DNA of 64,000 nucleotides, from assembly GCA_002256485.1 (NCBI GenBank), contig NNSG01000006.1:106685-170684 (forward strand), given 5' to 3'. Shown here in pieces: positions 18,139 through 27,805 of this stretch. Source of the DNA: Fidelibacterota bacterium 408169. Its GTDB lineage: Bacteria > Fidelibacterota > Marinisomatia > Marinisomatales > TCS55. The first letter of the stretch is position 1, and every line of letters begins with the position of its first letter. Below the pieces are notes generated by a model. The model worked only from the letters and a program-made list of their open reading frames with translations. It was not told the DNA's origin and searched no databases. The position numbers were made by a program, and so were the translations under genes.

Positions 18139-19143
18139 ATGGCTATTGGATCAATAATAATGTTGTCTTTGCTACTGTTTTTTGTAGTACTGTTTTTCTA
18201 TTTCGTCCCATTGGGGCTGTGGATACAATCTATCGTGAGTTTGGGTATAGGTCCAATTTCTATTATTGATCTTATCCGCATGCGCTTGCGAAAAATTCCT
18301 CCAAGACTGATTGTGGATGGTGTTATCAACTTGCACAAAGCGGGATTGCAGAGCATTTCTACGGATATGTTGGAAACGCATCAATTAGCCGGTGGTCACG
18401 TTGTAAACGTTGTGTCTTCTCTAATTGCCGCTGCTAAAGCAAATATTCCCTTAACATTTGAAACTACAACAGCCATTGACTTAGCAGGGCGCGATGTCCA
18501 AGCAGCAGTGGCAACCAGTGTATATCCAAAAGTGATTGATGCACCAAAAGATGGATTTTTATCGGCTGTTGCTAAAGACGGTATTGAATTAAAAGCACGA
18601 GCACGCGTTACTGTACGTACAAATATCCCCGGTTTGGTTGGAGGTGCAACCGATGATACGATAATTGCCAGAGTTGGCGAGGGAATTGTAAGCGCAATTG
18701 GTTCATCAATGAATTATTCTGCTGTGTTAGAAAATCCGGATAATATTTCTAAAGCTGTATTACAAAAAGGATTGGATGCAGGAACTGCTTTTGAAATTTT
18801 ATCCATTGATATAGCTGACCTTGATGTGGGTAAAAATATCGGTGCCAGTCTTCAAGCAGACCAGGCAGAAGCTGATTTACGGGTTGCCCAGGCGAAAGCG
18901 GAAACTCGCCGTGCCATGGCTGTAGCAGAAGAACAGGAAATGAAAGCACGAACCCAGGAAATGCAAGCCAATGTAGTAGCAGCAGAAGCAGAAGTGCCTA
19001 AAGCGATGGCTCAAGCTTTCCGTGAAGGGAATTTGGGTATTTTCGATTATTATAATATGCAGAATATCAAATCAGATACAGGCATGCGGGATTCCATATC
19101 CGAGATAAGCGAAGAAACCCACACTTCAGAGGATGATGATTGA
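18139..19143 (+). CDS. floA: Flotillin-like protein FloA
   Basis: This 334-residue protein has an N-terminal membrane hairpin (about 8-40). The FloA-specific start of the PHB-type domain follows ([17 protein letters not shown]), then [13 protein letters not shown], and an Ala/Glu-rich coiled coil ([20 protein letters not shown]). FloA scaffolds functional membrane microdomains. The upstream nfeD-type protease is its standard partner. AAGGG lies before the ATG. The C-terminal acidic tail (EDDD) overlaps the next start. Confidence 0.95.
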   Translation: MAIGSIIMLSLLLFFVVLFFYFVPLGLWIQSIVSLGIGPISIIDLIRMRLRKIPPRLIVDGVINLHKAGLQSISTDMLETHQLAGGHVVNVVSSLIAAAKANIPLTFETTTAIDLAGRDVQAAVATSVYPKVIDAPKDGFLSAVAKDGIELKARARVTVRTNIPGLVGGATDDTIIARVGEGIVSAIGSSMNYSAVLENPDNISKAVLQKGLDAGTAFEILSIDIADLDVGKNIGASLQADQAEADLRVAQAKAETRRAMAVAEEQEMKARTQEMQANVVAAEAEVPKAMAQAFREGNLGIFDYYNMQNIKSDTGMRDSISEISEETHTSEDDD

Positions 19144-19607
19144 TGGATAGTCTCGGCTATTGGGTTGTATTGATGATTCTTTACATACTGTCAGCTATGA
19201 TGAAAAAGCGACAGCAAAAATCAGCGAGGAGAGAATTAGACCAAGGTGAAGATAAAAGTTGGCAAACTCCAGGCTTTGTTAAAGATATCTTCGCTGATTT
19301 TGTAGATAATGGCGAAGAAGAATTGGATGAAGTAGTTGTTTCTGAACTGGAAGAAGAGCTTGAGTTTGAACTCCATGAACCCTCATTTCAAGAATCTCCA
19401 ATAGAGATTCTTGAGGAAACGTCCCTGAAAAATAGACATTTATCCAGTCGTGTTGGAAAACATGAAATTGGAACCATTGCCCATCGAAAACAAAAAAGGA
19501 AAATATCCCGTTCAAGATATTTCAAGCATCAAGGAGATGTTCGTCTGGCTATGATCTATAAGGAAATAATGGATAAACCTCGGTCACTGCGACACAGCAT
19601 ACGCTAA
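19143..19607 (+). CDS. Small membrane-anchored hypothetical protein, downstream of floA
   Basis: The 154-residue protein has one N-terminal transmembrane segment (YWVVLMILYILSAMM), then a basic patch (KKRQQKSARR). A strongly acidic middle region (DNGEEELDEVVVSELEEELEFE) and a basic C-terminus complete it. No known domain is visible. It is joined to floA by a TGATG overlap; a TTG three bases earlier is an alternative start. The context suggests an accessory protein of the NfeD-FloA set. It ends 4 bp into the end of the convergent coaE. Confidence 0.6.
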   Translation: MDSLGYWVVLMILYILSAMMKKRQQKSARRELDQGEDKSWQTPGFVKDIFADFVDNGEEELDEVVVSELEEELEFELHEPSFQESPIEILEETSLKNRHLSSRVGKHEIGTIAHRKQKRKISRSRYFKHQGDVRLAMIYKEIMDKPRSLRHSIR

Positions 19608-20197
19608 ACGATTCGATTGTAAATATCAGTAATTTCCTTCTGAAGATCTTCTTGAGTGCCATCGTTATGAATAACAAAATCAGCCAATCCTGTTTTTTCT
19701 TCTTCTGACCATTGCAACTCAATTCGCTGCAATATTTGTTCTCGCGTCAGCATTCCCCGGGTTATGGTCCGCTCCATCCTGTTTTTCATTAATGCAGTAA
19801 TAACAATGACGTAATCCAAATGTTGATCATACCCGGATTCATAAATCAGTGCTCCGTCCACGATAAACATAGAATGCTCATTTTTTTCTGAAATCTTCCC
19901 AAACTGATCATCAATCAAATTGTAGATGTATGGATGAACAACTAAATTAAGGCGCATTTGATGATCTTCATCCTGGAGAGCAATTCGGCCAAGTTTCTGC
20001 AGGTCCATTACATTTCCCACACCCATAATATCCGTACCAAATTCAGCAATTAATTCACCTTGTACAGTTGAGTTTTCTGTAATCATTTTTTTTGCTTCAT
20101 CATCCGCTTCAAAAATATACGCTCCTAATTCAGCCATAACTGAGCTGGCTGTACTTTTCCCACACCCAATTCCACCGGATAATCCAACCTTCAGCAT
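19604..20197 (-). CDS. coaE: Dephospho-CoA kinase
   Basis: This is a 197-residue P-loop kinase catalysing the last step of CoA synthesis. GLSGGIGCGKST (5-16) is the Walker A. EADDEAKKM corresponds to the conserved D-A-D-x-x-(A/S) substrate block, and ERTITRGMLTREQ is the lid region. It is the last gene of a long minus-strand operon and lies one base after adk. Length and motifs are typical. Confidence 0.94.
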   Translation of the reverse strand: MLKVGLSGGIGCGKSTASSVMAELGAYIFEADDEAKKMITENSTVQGELIAEFGTDIMGVGNVMDLQKLGRIALQDEDHQMRLNLVVHPYIYNLIDDQFGKISEKNEHSMFIVDGALIYESGYDQHLDYVIVITALMKNRMERTITRGMLTREQILQRIELQWSEEEKTGLADFVIHNDGTQEDLQKEITDIYNRIV

Positions 20198-20198
20198 T

Positions 20199-20759
20199 TT
20201 AAGACACAGCTTTTAAAATTCGTTCAGTGATTTCATTTATTTCACCCATACCATCGATCGTTTTTACCAAATTGAGCTTTTCGTAAAACGCAATCAAAGG
20301 TTCCGTTTGTTTGGTGTACACCTCTAAGCGTTGACGGATAATTTCAGGTGTATCATCTGATCGTCCTGATGTCGTCCCTCTCAAAATCAACCGGTTAATC
20401 AACTCCTCTTCATCAACTACGATACTAACAACCGCATCTAAAGATTGATTTAAGCCAGAAAGAATATGTTCCAATCCTTCAGCTTGAGAAATTGTTCTGG
20501 GAAAACCATCCAGGCAAGAGCCATTGATACAGTCATCTTGAGTGAGGCGACCGGACATCATATTCAATAAAACATCATCAGGCACTAATTCTCCTGCATC
20601 AATAAATGCTTTTGCAGATTGTCCAACAGATGAATTATTTGATATTTCATCTCGCAAAATATCACCTGTAGAAAGGTGTACAATACCAAAATGGTCACAG
20701 ATACGCTTCGCTTGAGTACCTTTTCCAACTCCGGGGGGACCAATAAAAATAAAACGCAT
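20199..20759 (-). CDS. adk: Adenylate kinase, short-lid type
   Basis: This 186-residue enzyme interconverts ATP, ADP and AMP. FIGPPGVGKGTQAKRI is the P-loop, STGDILRDE the AMP site and CLDGFPRTISQAEGL the central signature. The lid is minimal (RGTTSGRSDDTPE), with no zinc-finger cysteines, as in the short bacterial type. It lies 42 bp after nupC and directly before coaE. Confidence 0.95.
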   Translation of the reverse strand: MRFIFIGPPGVGKGTQAKRICDHFGIVHLSTGDILRDEISNNSSVGQSAKAFIDAGELVPDDVLLNMMSGRLTQDDCINGSCLDGFPRTISQAEGLEHILSGLNQSLDAVVSIVVDEEELINRLILRGTTSGRSDDTPEIIRQRLEVYTKQTEPLIAFYEKLNLVKTIDGMGEINEITERILKAVS

Positions 20760-20801
20760 AATTATTTACTAATAGTCTTCTACCTATACAAATAATAAGA
20801 A

Positions 20802-22022
20802 TTAAATCAATAATCCTGCAATAGTTGCTGTAAGCCAAGATGCAAGAGCACCACCAACCATCGCTTTTGTAACCAATTTAGCGAGATCCTTTTTTCGTTC
20901 CGGCGCCATACCTCCTATACCACCTAATTGAATTCCAATTGAACCAAAATTGGCAAATCCGCATAAGGCATAACTTGCAATAATAGCTGTTCGATTCGAT
21001 ATTGTTCCTGCAGACATCAATTCTTTCAAATCGCCATAGGCAATCAGTTCAGTAAATACGATTTTCTTTCCCATAAGTGTTCCCAATATACCCGCCTCTG
21101 ACCATGGGACGCCCATTGTCCATGCTAATGGCTTGAATATAAATCCAAGAATTGTTTCCATGGATGTGCCAGCGAAACCTAGGAGGTAGTTAATCATGGC
21201 AACGAGGGATACAAACGCAATCAGCATAGCAGCCACATTCGCGGCCAGTTTTAATCCACTCGTAGCGCCGTCTCCCAACGCTTCCATTGCATTCGTGCTT
21301 TTTTGCTCAATATCGATTTTCAGGTCTCCCATCGTTTCTGATGATTGCGTTTCAGGATAAATAATTTTTGCCACCACGAGTGCTCCCGGCGCAGACATGA
21401 CCGACGCCGCCAATAAGTGACCGGCAATTCCGGGGATGTCCCCTAGCCACATGACATAAATCGCCAACACTCCACCGGCAACGGTTGAAAAACCACCTGT
21501 CATCACGGCCATCAATTCCGATTTTGTCATATGATGAAGAAATGGACGTACAATGAGAGGTGCTTCGGTTTGACCTACAAAAATATTTGCGGAAACACTT
21601 AATGTTTCCGATCCACTGGTACCCATGGTTTTTTGCATGGCTCGAGCTATCCATTTAACGATAATCTGGATTATTCCAAAGTGATATAAAACAGCCATAA
21701 GACTGGAAAAGAAAATAATGGTTGGCAAAGCTCGAAAAGCAAAGTTGATCATGGCAACATGGTACCCCACATCCGGTACAAAAGATTTGAATAAAAAATC
21801 ACTTCCTGCGTCAGAAAAACTAATCAGTTTTCGAATGGTTTTATCAAGAAAACCAAATAACGGGCTGCCTATGGGTGTTTTTAAAATAAATATAGCAAAG
21901 AGAGCTTGTAACCCTAGTCCCCACCCAATGATACGCATATTTATCTGTTTTTTATTATTTGAAAAAGAAAAGGCAATTGCTAATAAAACAACAATACCAA
22001 GTAGTCCAATAAAACGTTCCAT
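20802..22022 (-). CDS. nupC: Concentrative nucleoside transporter (NupC/CNT family)
   Basis: The 406-residue inner-membrane transporter has about eight to ten hydrophobic helices. CNT signatures are present: NIFVGQTEAPLIVRPFL (nucleoside and Na+/H+ site), MSAPGALVVAKI, and ALCGFANFGSIGIQLGG near the end. CNT proteins import nucleosides with a cation gradient. It sits with tdk, udk and cdd, together a pyrimidine-nucleoside uptake and salvage operon. The start abuts the tdk stop. Confidence 0.95.
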   Translation of the reverse strand: MERFIGLLGIVVLLAIAFSFSNNKKQINMRIIGWGLGLQALFAIFILKTPIGSPLFGFLDKTIRKLISFSDAGSDFLFKSFVPDVGYHVAMINFAFRALPTIIFFSSLMAVLYHFGIIQIIVKWIARAMQKTMGTSGSETLSVSANIFVGQTEAPLIVRPFLHHMTKSELMAVMTGGFSTVAGGVLAIYVMWLGDIPGIAGHLLAASVMSAPGALVVAKIIYPETQSSETMGDLKIDIEQKSTNAMEALGDGATSGLKLAANVAAMLIAFVSLVAMINYLLGFAGTSMETILGFIFKPLAWTMGVPWSEAGILGTLMGKKIVFTELIAYGDLKELMSAGTISNRTAIIASYALCGFANFGSIGIQLGGIGGMAPERKKDLAKLVTKAMVGGALASWLTATIAGLLI

Positions 22023-22586
22023 TTATTTTTTCTCCGGTTGTTGATAACATTTTCGGCAGCGTGCTTCATATTTATCTGTTTCGCCAATAACAACTTGCCC
22101 TGCATCAGTTGAAATTCGTTGTGTAAAATTGGCCGGTTCTCCGCAGAGAATACAAATTGCCCTCAGTTTATCGAGATATTCAGCAGCACACATAATTTTA
22201 GGCATGGGTCCAAAAGGACGCGCCAGATAATCATTATCCAGTCCGGCCACAAGGACACGTTTATTATTGGCGGATAATTCTTGGCAAACAGCGATCAAAT
22301 TATCATCAAAAAATTGTGCTTCATCAATCCCTACGACTTCAGCTCTGTCTGCTTTTTCAAGTATTTCAACAGCATCCGCAACTAGAAAAGATTCCATTTT
22401 CATTTGATTGTGCGATACAATATGTTTTTCACTGTAGCGATTGTCTATTAGTGGTTTAAAAATAGATGTCTTCATTTTAGCAATCTGAGCTCGTTTTAAT
22501 CTGCGAATAAGTTCTTCTGTTTTTCCACAAAACATGGGACCGCATATTACCTCTATCCAACCGCCTGTGCGTGGCGTAAGCGTCAT
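22023..22586 (-). CDS. tdk: Thymidine kinase
   Basis: This is a 187-residue type II thymidine kinase. GPMFCGKTEELIRRL is the P-loop, VVGIDEAQFF the Walker B with catalytic Glu, and a C-terminal zinc site is formed by CILCGE and CRKC. The lasso domain (TDAGQVVIGETDKYEARC) is intact. It phosphorylates thymidine and deoxyuridine imported by NupC. It begins one base after udk ends. Confidence 0.96.
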   Translation of the reverse strand: MTLTPRTGGWIEVICGPMFCGKTEELIRRLKRAQIAKMKTSIFKPLIDNRYSEKHIVSHNQMKMESFLVADAVEILEKADRAEVVGIDEAQFFDDNLIAVCQELSANNKRVLVAGLDNDYLARPFGPMPKIMCAAEYLDKLRAICILCGEPANFTQRISTDAGQVVIGETDKYEARCRKCYQQPEKK

Positions 22587-23219
22587 TTAAATTTCTCCCA
22601 TTTTGACTATAGATTTAATTTTAGTCCGGATAAGATCGACAGCTACTTTGTTTTGTCCCCCCTCGGGAATAATGAGATCTGCATGAACTTTCATAGGCTC
22701 AACAAATTGCTTATGCATGGGACGAACTGTGTGTAAATATTGATCTATAACGGATTGTGTTGTTCGTTTTCTTTCCTCCCTGTCCCGTGTTAATCGTCGA
22801 ATGAAGCGAATATCATCCGGTGTTTCCACAAACAATTTAATATCCATCAATTCGCGTAGTCGGGCATTCCAAAGAGCAAGAATTCCTTCTACTACAAGGA
22901 CATGGTGAGGCGCAATAGTTTCCGATTTATTCAATCGAGTATGTGTGCTGAAATCGTAACGGGGAATTTCAACATTTTTCCATTGCATCAATGTTGACAA
23001 ATCTTTGTACAGCAGTTCAAAATCCATAGCATCAGGATGATCAAAATTTTGTTCATTTCTTTCATCCATGGACATGTGACTTAAATCCTTATAATAGGAA
23101 TCCAACTGGATTACAGCAACTTCTCCTGTTGTGAATTCTTTTACAAATTCTTTGGCGATGGATGTTTTTCCTGAACCGGTGCCCCCGGCGATCCCGATCA
23201 ATATAGAAGATTGTTTCAT
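22587..23219 (-). CDS. udk: Uridine kinase
   Basis: The 210-residue enzyme phosphorylates uridine and cytidine. GIAGGTGSGKTSIAKE is the Walker A. QLDSYYKDLSHMS and NFDHPDAMDFELL are the uridine-kinase substrate blocks, and the lid contains RRLTRDREERKRT. The start overlaps the cdd stop by 4 bp, so the two are translationally coupled. Confidence 0.96.
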   Translation of the reverse strand: MKQSSILIGIAGGTGSGKTSIAKEFVKEFTTGEVAVIQLDSYYKDLSHMSMDERNEQNFDHPDAMDFELLYKDLSTLMQWKNVEIPRYDFSTHTRLNKSETIAPHHVLVVEGILALWNARLRELMDIKLFVETPDDIRFIRRLTRDREERKRTTQSVIDQYLHTVRPMHKQFVEPMKVHADLIIPEGGQNKVAVDLIRTKIKSIVKMGEI

Positions 23220-23596
23220 TTTAACTTATTTTGATCAAACGCTTCCGGCAACAATTTTGCAGATGATGCTTTTTCAATTTTACCTTTATTATCAGTTATA
23301 AAAATAGGAATATCACCGCATAAATCCCACACAACTTGCCTGCAGGCACCGCATAGGGAGCCGCCATTTTCCGTAGCAACAGCAAGGGCCTTGAATGATG
23401 AATGTCCTTCAGCAATCGCTCGGAATAGCGCTACCCGTTCAGCACAGCAGGTTAGACCATAACTGCTGGATTCTATATTACAACCACCAATTATTTCTCC
23501 ATCGGATGTCAAAACAGCCGCCCCAACTGCATAGTTAGAATAAGGAGCGTGGGCTCGTTTTCGCATTTCATGAGCGCGAGCGATTAGTTTTTTCAT
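23216..23596 (-). CDS. cdd: Cytidine deaminase
   Basis: The 126-residue zinc enzyme converts (deoxy)cytidine to (deoxy)uridine. AHAPYSNYAVGAAVLT is the N-terminal signature. The zinc and catalytic residues lie in LTCCAERVALF and LCGACRQVVWD. Its ATG overlaps the stop of a 50-codon ORF upstream (ATGA). With udk, tdk and nupC it forms a complete pyrimidine-nucleoside salvage unit. Confidence 0.94.
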   Translation of the reverse strand: MKKLIARAHEMRKRAHAPYSNYAVGAAVLTSDGEIIGGCNIESSSYGLTCCAERVALFRAIAEGHSSFKALAVATENGGSLCGACRQVVWDLCGDIPIFITDNKGKIEKASSAKLLPEAFDQNKLK

Positions 23597-23745
23597 TTTT
23601 GGATTCCTACGAAAGTAATGGATGAATTTGTTCCTTTATAAATCTGTCGGAACAATGTGTACCGCCTAAAAATATTATAATAATAATTCCCCCTCAATAG
23701 AACACTTTGTTCTGTTGAAATTATTTTATCTTTAATTACTGCCAT
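23593..23745 (-). CDS. Small ORF (50 aa) between rhomboid and cdd, hypothetical
   Basis: An ATG at 23745 opens a 50-residue frame ending TGA at 23593. It starts 1 nt after the rhomboid stop (TGATATG) and ends inside the cdd ATG (ATGA), with AAGAG about 8 nt before the start. This continuous translational coupling is the main argument that it is a real gene. The product is basic and aromatic (GNYYYNIFRRYTLFRQIY) with no membrane segment or known motif. It could be a degenerate remnant instead. Confidence 0.45.
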   Translation of the reverse strand: MAVIKDKIISTEQSVLLRGNYYYNIFRRYTLFRQIYKGTNSSITFVGIQK

Positions 23746-23746
23746 A

Positions 23747-24403
23747 TCAAAACTCTTTTATTTTTATATGTTGAAAAATGAAATTGAATCCTACTCCGGC
23801 AATAAATCCACCAATGTGGGCAAACCAGGCTACACCACCCGTGGTATCAAGGTTCAATGTGCCCAATCCATTGGTTAGTTGAGTCAAAAACCAAATCCCA
23901 AGTACAATAATTGCAGGTACTCTGATAGTTGTAAAGAAAAAGAATATGAAAACAAAGACATGCACTTGTGCATGAGGATATCGAATAAGATATGCGCCAA
24001 GAACTCCGGCGATAGCTCCACTGGCTCCAACCATTGGAATCATAGAATCAATATTGAAAAGAACTTGCGCCAGCCCGGCCGCAAGACCGCATAAAATGTA
24101 GAACAATGCATATCGAGCATGGCCGAGAGCACTTTCCACATTGTCGCCAAAAATCCACAAAAACCACATATTTCCTAGCAAATGAGCAATACCACCATGT
24201 AAAAACATGGATGTAAAAAGATTAATAATATGAAATTGTGCAGGGATCAATCCAAATAAATAAATAAACGATACTTCAGCTTCAGACCCGGACATTGCCA
24301 AGAAAAGCTGGTAAAGAAAAACAAGGACATTCATTCCAATGATACTATACGTTACAACAGGAACGAGAACGCGGGGATTATCATCTTTATACGGGAAAAA
24401 CAT
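23747..24403 (-). CDS. Rhomboid-family intramembrane serine protease
   Basis: The 218-residue protein has six hydrophobic segments. The catalytic Ser is in GASGAIAGVLGAYL and the catalytic His in WFAHIGGFIAGV. HGGIAHLLGNMWFLWIFGDNVE is the conserved L1-loop/H2 region. Rhomboids cut transmembrane segments of other membrane proteins. The opening MFFPYKDDNPR is typical of the family's environmental bacterial members. Its ATG overlaps the stop of the upstream M23 peptidase. Confidence 0.94.
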   Translation of the reverse strand: MFFPYKDDNPRVLVPVVTYSIIGMNVLVFLYQLFLAMSGSEAEVSFIYLFGLIPAQFHIINLFTSMFLHGGIAHLLGNMWFLWIFGDNVESALGHARYALFYILCGLAAGLAQVLFNIDSMIPMVGASGAIAGVLGAYLIRYPHAQVHVFVFIFFFFTTIRVPAIIVLGIWFLTQLTNGLGTLNLDTTGGVAWFAHIGGFIAGVGFNFIFQHIKIKEF

Positions 24404-26646
24404 TATTTAATCACAAAATCTATTTGAATGCTGGCGGAATTGCCTGAACGATCCTTCACGGATACAGTCATGGTATGATTACCCAAGGTTAATCGATCCA
24501 GCAGATTATAAGATATGGTTTGGCTAACTGGCTGGAATGCATATAATAATCTCTTGCCATTAAGTGTCATAGTCATAGATGTTTCTTTGGGTGCAATGCC
24601 GGATAAAAGGTCATCTACATTGGCTTGCAGTTGAAGAACATCTTCTGTGTAATACTGTCCGCCATGAGCTGGAAATGTAGATTTAATAACCGGTGGAACA
24701 TTATCCTGAAGAATACATACAGCTTCCAAACTGTTCAAGCTACCAGTTAATACGTGGCGTTTTTTTGAATCCTTTGTTTGAATATATGTCCATCCATCAT
24801 CTTGATCATAATAATACAAACTTGTTTTTTCTAATTTTGCTACGTTTTCATCATATCGAATACCGATTCGAACTGTATCTTGAAGTGGATAATTAAAAGG
24901 CTGGAGTTGATATATATTTGAAAGATATTCTCCATGAGGAGGCAATACAGAGTTTTCCACAGCATCAATCCAGATTAAACTTTGACTGTAAAATGTTGAT
25001 TCTAGGGATTGCATTGAACACATCTCATCTTCTGATACAACAACCGTTTGTCCATTTGGTTTTCCTAATTCAGGTCTAAATGCATGTTTGAATGTGTATT
25101 CTGTCCCATTATTAATACTAACATTTAAAGAAGTAACATCCTTGAATATTTCAGCATCCAATGCTTCAGATATATATGTAAAGGGTTGAATTTTCTCTAA
25201 AACAACATCTGTAAGTTTTTGAGGAGAATCCAAATTCAGAGACGGTTTGGCTTTTCCCATATTTCCCGTTTCTATCTGAACAATAATACCAGCAGCCGTT
25301 TGATTTACTTTTATATCCGGTTTGGCATTATAATCCACAGAAACGTTTTGAGGATGCCAGTGCAATGGTTTTGAAAATGCACCCATTTTATTTTTGGCAA
25401 TAAATTGTAATGAGCGATCTTGAATCATTCGCATATCCAGCGTTACCATTAATCCACCATCTTTTTTTTCAATTTGTAGAGGATCAATTTTTTTATCAGC
25501 AAATCCGGAAGGAGAGAATGAATAACATGTTATGTTCTTCAAAGGAATACTGATGGATTTGGATTGCACATTAAAAGTGATTTCATTTTCATTCTGTTGT
25601 ATTTCCTGGATAACTAAATCGATTGGCGGGTGGGTAAAAATCCAACCGGATACTTCAGCAGTATTTTTGTTAGCATCTGTTGCTTTGATGATAAGCGTGT
25701 GGTATCCTGGAGGCAATTTCAAAATTCCAGAAAGGTTATCAGGCTGAACAGTTGATTTGGGATTATCTTTTAGATGAAAAAGGTTGTGGAAGGAACCAAG
25801 GTTTAAACGATGCAATTCATGATTACGTACCAATTGTACATGATCATTTAAACTGTAGTCAAGAATCTCAAAATTAATCTTGTATTCCCGTTTGCCATCA
25901 ATGATCAATTCAATAGTTTTCAACTGATAGGTTTCTGAAAATCCTTGGCGTTTGTCTTTTGTCCGAAGCGCAAGTCCAACAGGACCAAAAATATTAAGCG
26001 TATCAGCAAGTTCATATGATCCATTGGGATTTCTGAAAAAAGGAATTTGTACCGGCAATAAACTCCCATTTACGCGTGAATTACTTTTCAAAGGGATAAG
26101 CGCCAATTCTTTTAATTCTGGAGACTGGCGGTCATCAATTACAAATCCATTTGTTTGTGGATTTAACGGCTGTTCTTCTTCATTTCGAATTTCAAAATGC
26201 AAATGCGGCCCAAATGAATAGCCGGTGTTTCCTGTGTAGCCGATCAATTCTCCTTTTTTTACGTTGATTTTATTTGACTCTAAAAAGTGGTTCAATACAT
26301 ACGATTCATTCATGTTTTGATAATATTTCAGATATTGTTCTAGTTTAGGATTGAATTGGGAAAGGTGAGCATAGACACTTGTATTTCCATCAGGATGAAT
26401 AACATAAAGCGCTCGACCGTATCCCTTGAAATTAGCCACAATGCGTGAAACATATCCTTCTTCCACTGCAAAAACAGATGCACCTTCTTTTTCCCCTGTT
26501 TTAATATCTATCCCCATATGAAAGTGGCGATGGCGAAATTCACCATAATTTGATTTCAGCGACTTACCGGCATCGGTGGGCCACGTGTAGCCTTGGGCAG
26601 TGATAACTCCCAAAAGTATAGTATTGAAAATGATAAAACGGTTCAT
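24403..26646 (-). CDS. M23-family peptidase with extended Ig-like C-terminal region
   Basis: This 747-residue secreted protein has a signal peptide (about 1-18), then a LytM/M23 domain with zinc residues in HFHMGIDIKT (HxxxD) and FGPHLHFEI (HxH) in the first 160 residues. About 580 residues of beta-rich domains follow, the last resembling an Ig-like fold (GNHTMTVSVKDRSGNSA). M23 enzymes cut peptidoglycan cross-links or act as scaffolds. All zinc ligands are present, so it is probably active. It heads the minus-strand operon ending in coaE. Confidence 0.88.
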   Translation of the reverse strand: MNRFIIFNTILLGVITAQGYTWPTDAGKSLKSNYGEFRHRHFHMGIDIKTGEKEGASVFAVEEGYVSRIVANFKGYGRALYVIHPDGNTSVYAHLSQFNPKLEQYLKYYQNMNESYVLNHFLESNKINVKKGELIGYTGNTGYSFGPHLHFEIRNEEEQPLNPQTNGFVIDDRQSPELKELALIPLKSNSRVNGSLLPVQIPFFRNPNGSYELADTLNIFGPVGLALRTKDKRQGFSETYQLKTIELIIDGKREYKINFEILDYSLNDHVQLVRNHELHRLNLGSFHNLFHLKDNPKSTVQPDNLSGILKLPPGYHTLIIKATDANKNTAEVSGWIFTHPPIDLVIQEIQQNENEITFNVQSKSISIPLKNITCYSFSPSGFADKKIDPLQIEKKDGGLMVTLDMRMIQDRSLQFIAKNKMGAFSKPLHWHPQNVSVDYNAKPDIKVNQTAAGIIVQIETGNMGKAKPSLNLDSPQKLTDVVLEKIQPFTYISEALDAEIFKDVTSLNVSINNGTEYTFKHAFRPELGKPNGQTVVVSEDEMCSMQSLESTFYSQSLIWIDAVENSVLPPHGEYLSNIYQLQPFNYPLQDTVRIGIRYDENVAKLEKTSLYYYDQDDGWTYIQTKDSKKRHVLTGSLNSLEAVCILQDNVPPVIKSTFPAHGGQYYTEDVLQLQANVDDLLSGIAPKETSMTMTLNGKRLLYAFQPVSQTISYNLLDRLTLGNHTMTVSVKDRSGNSASIQIDFVIK

Positions 26647-26698
26647 AAATATTGAAGAGGCACTGTCAATTTATATCTGTATATACAGTATAGAAAAG

Positions 26699-26726
26699 AA
26701 AAAGGCTCAATAAAGAGCCTTTTTAT
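26699..26726 (-). terminator. Rho-independent terminator after the PDZ-protein gene
   Basis: AAAGGCTC and GAGCCTTT flank a 6-nt AT loop, with T runs on both sides. On the minus strand it follows the gene ending at 26747. Confidence 0.85.
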
Positions 26727-26746
26727 CATTGTAGTAATTAGATTTT

Positions 26747-27664
26747 TTATGAATCACTTTGTTTATTTATTTCTTCCCGCAATTCTTCAATTTCCTTTTT
26801 CAGTTTTTCCAGTTCATCACCATTATTCCAATATATTTTCTTTTTCATCATATCTTTAATACCATCGGGCATAGGCATATCAATATCCATTTTCATTTGA
26901 CCTTTCATTGTACAATTATCCCCACATTTATCTGTACAAACATGGCCAATATTTTTCATCATCATTTTGTGTTTTTTCATACCCTTTTGATGATTTCCCA
27001 TTTTTCCAAACCAAGAGAAAGAATCATTGCTTGATCCTAATGTAGCTTTTAAGGATTTTTCCCGCCCTTTACGAATGACGGTTATGTCAACATTACTTTC
27101 CGGTTTTTCATTACGGATTGTTTGTGTCAACTCACTCCGGTCGCTGATACGTACATCATTGACTTTCATGATAACATCACCTGCTTCAAGCCCTGCATTT
27201 TCTGCGGGGCTTTCTTTCACTACTTCAGATACGAGTACACCACCATCACCCTTTACTTTAAAATAATCCCTGAGTTGATCTGTAATATCTTGGATTTGAA
27301 CACCCAAATATCCACCGCCACCAACACCAAAATGTTGTTTGTGTTGATCACTGCTAAAGAAAATGTTTGATTCATCATCATTGTCTAATCTCAATACATT
27401 ATAATCTATATCCAAATTATCCAATTCTTCTTTTAATGCTTTCAAAGCATCTATATCATCAATATTAACCTTAAAAACGTTTTCTTCACCATTTTGCTTT
27501 ATCGTCAGCGTCATTAGATCGTTTTCTACTTCAATATTAACATTTACATCTGATTCATCTTGGTTTGAATTAACAATAATTTTCTTGACGATAACATTAT
27601 TCTCACTTGATTGAGCCAGACCGGCAGTAAAAGTGAATAGAATTGCGAATAACAAATGTTTCAT
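26747..27664 (-). CDS. Secreted PDZ-domain protein with Met/Cys-rich segment
   Basis: The 305-residue precursor has a signal peptide (about 1-17) and an acidic region with a divergent N-terminal fold. One PDZ domain follows (about 118-210; YLGVQIQDI, AENAGLEAGDVIMKVND). Next comes a Met/His/Lys-rich stretch (GMKKHKMMMKNIGH) with the cysteine cluster CTDKCGDNC, and a terminal coiled coil. There is no protease domain, so it is an adaptor-like PDZ protein rather than an HtrA. The Met/Cys cluster could bind a soft metal such as copper; this is inference. Confidence 0.72.
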   Translation of the reverse strand: MKHLLFAILFTFTAGLAQSSENNVIVKKIIVNSNQDESDVNVNIEVENDLMTLTIKQNGEENVFKVNIDDIDALKALKEELDNLDIDYNVLRLDNDDESNIFFSSDQHKQHFGVGGGGYLGVQIQDITDQLRDYFKVKGDGGVLVSEVVKESPAENAGLEAGDVIMKVNDVRISDRSELTQTIRNEKPESNVDITVIRKGREKSLKATLGSSNDSFSWFGKMGNHQKGMKKHKMMMKNIGHVCTDKCGDNCTMKGQMKMDIDMPMPDGIKDMMKKKIYWNNGDELEKLKKEIEELREEINKQSDS

Positions 27665-27805
27665 AATTTACCTCACTAGTTTTAGGAATTTACTCTTCAG
27701 ATACGAATTTTGACTGGAATAAGTTCCTATTTATATAACTTTAATATTTAACTCAAGTACCTTTAACTTATTGATATCTAAACCACAATCCACAGGGAGA
27801 ATACC

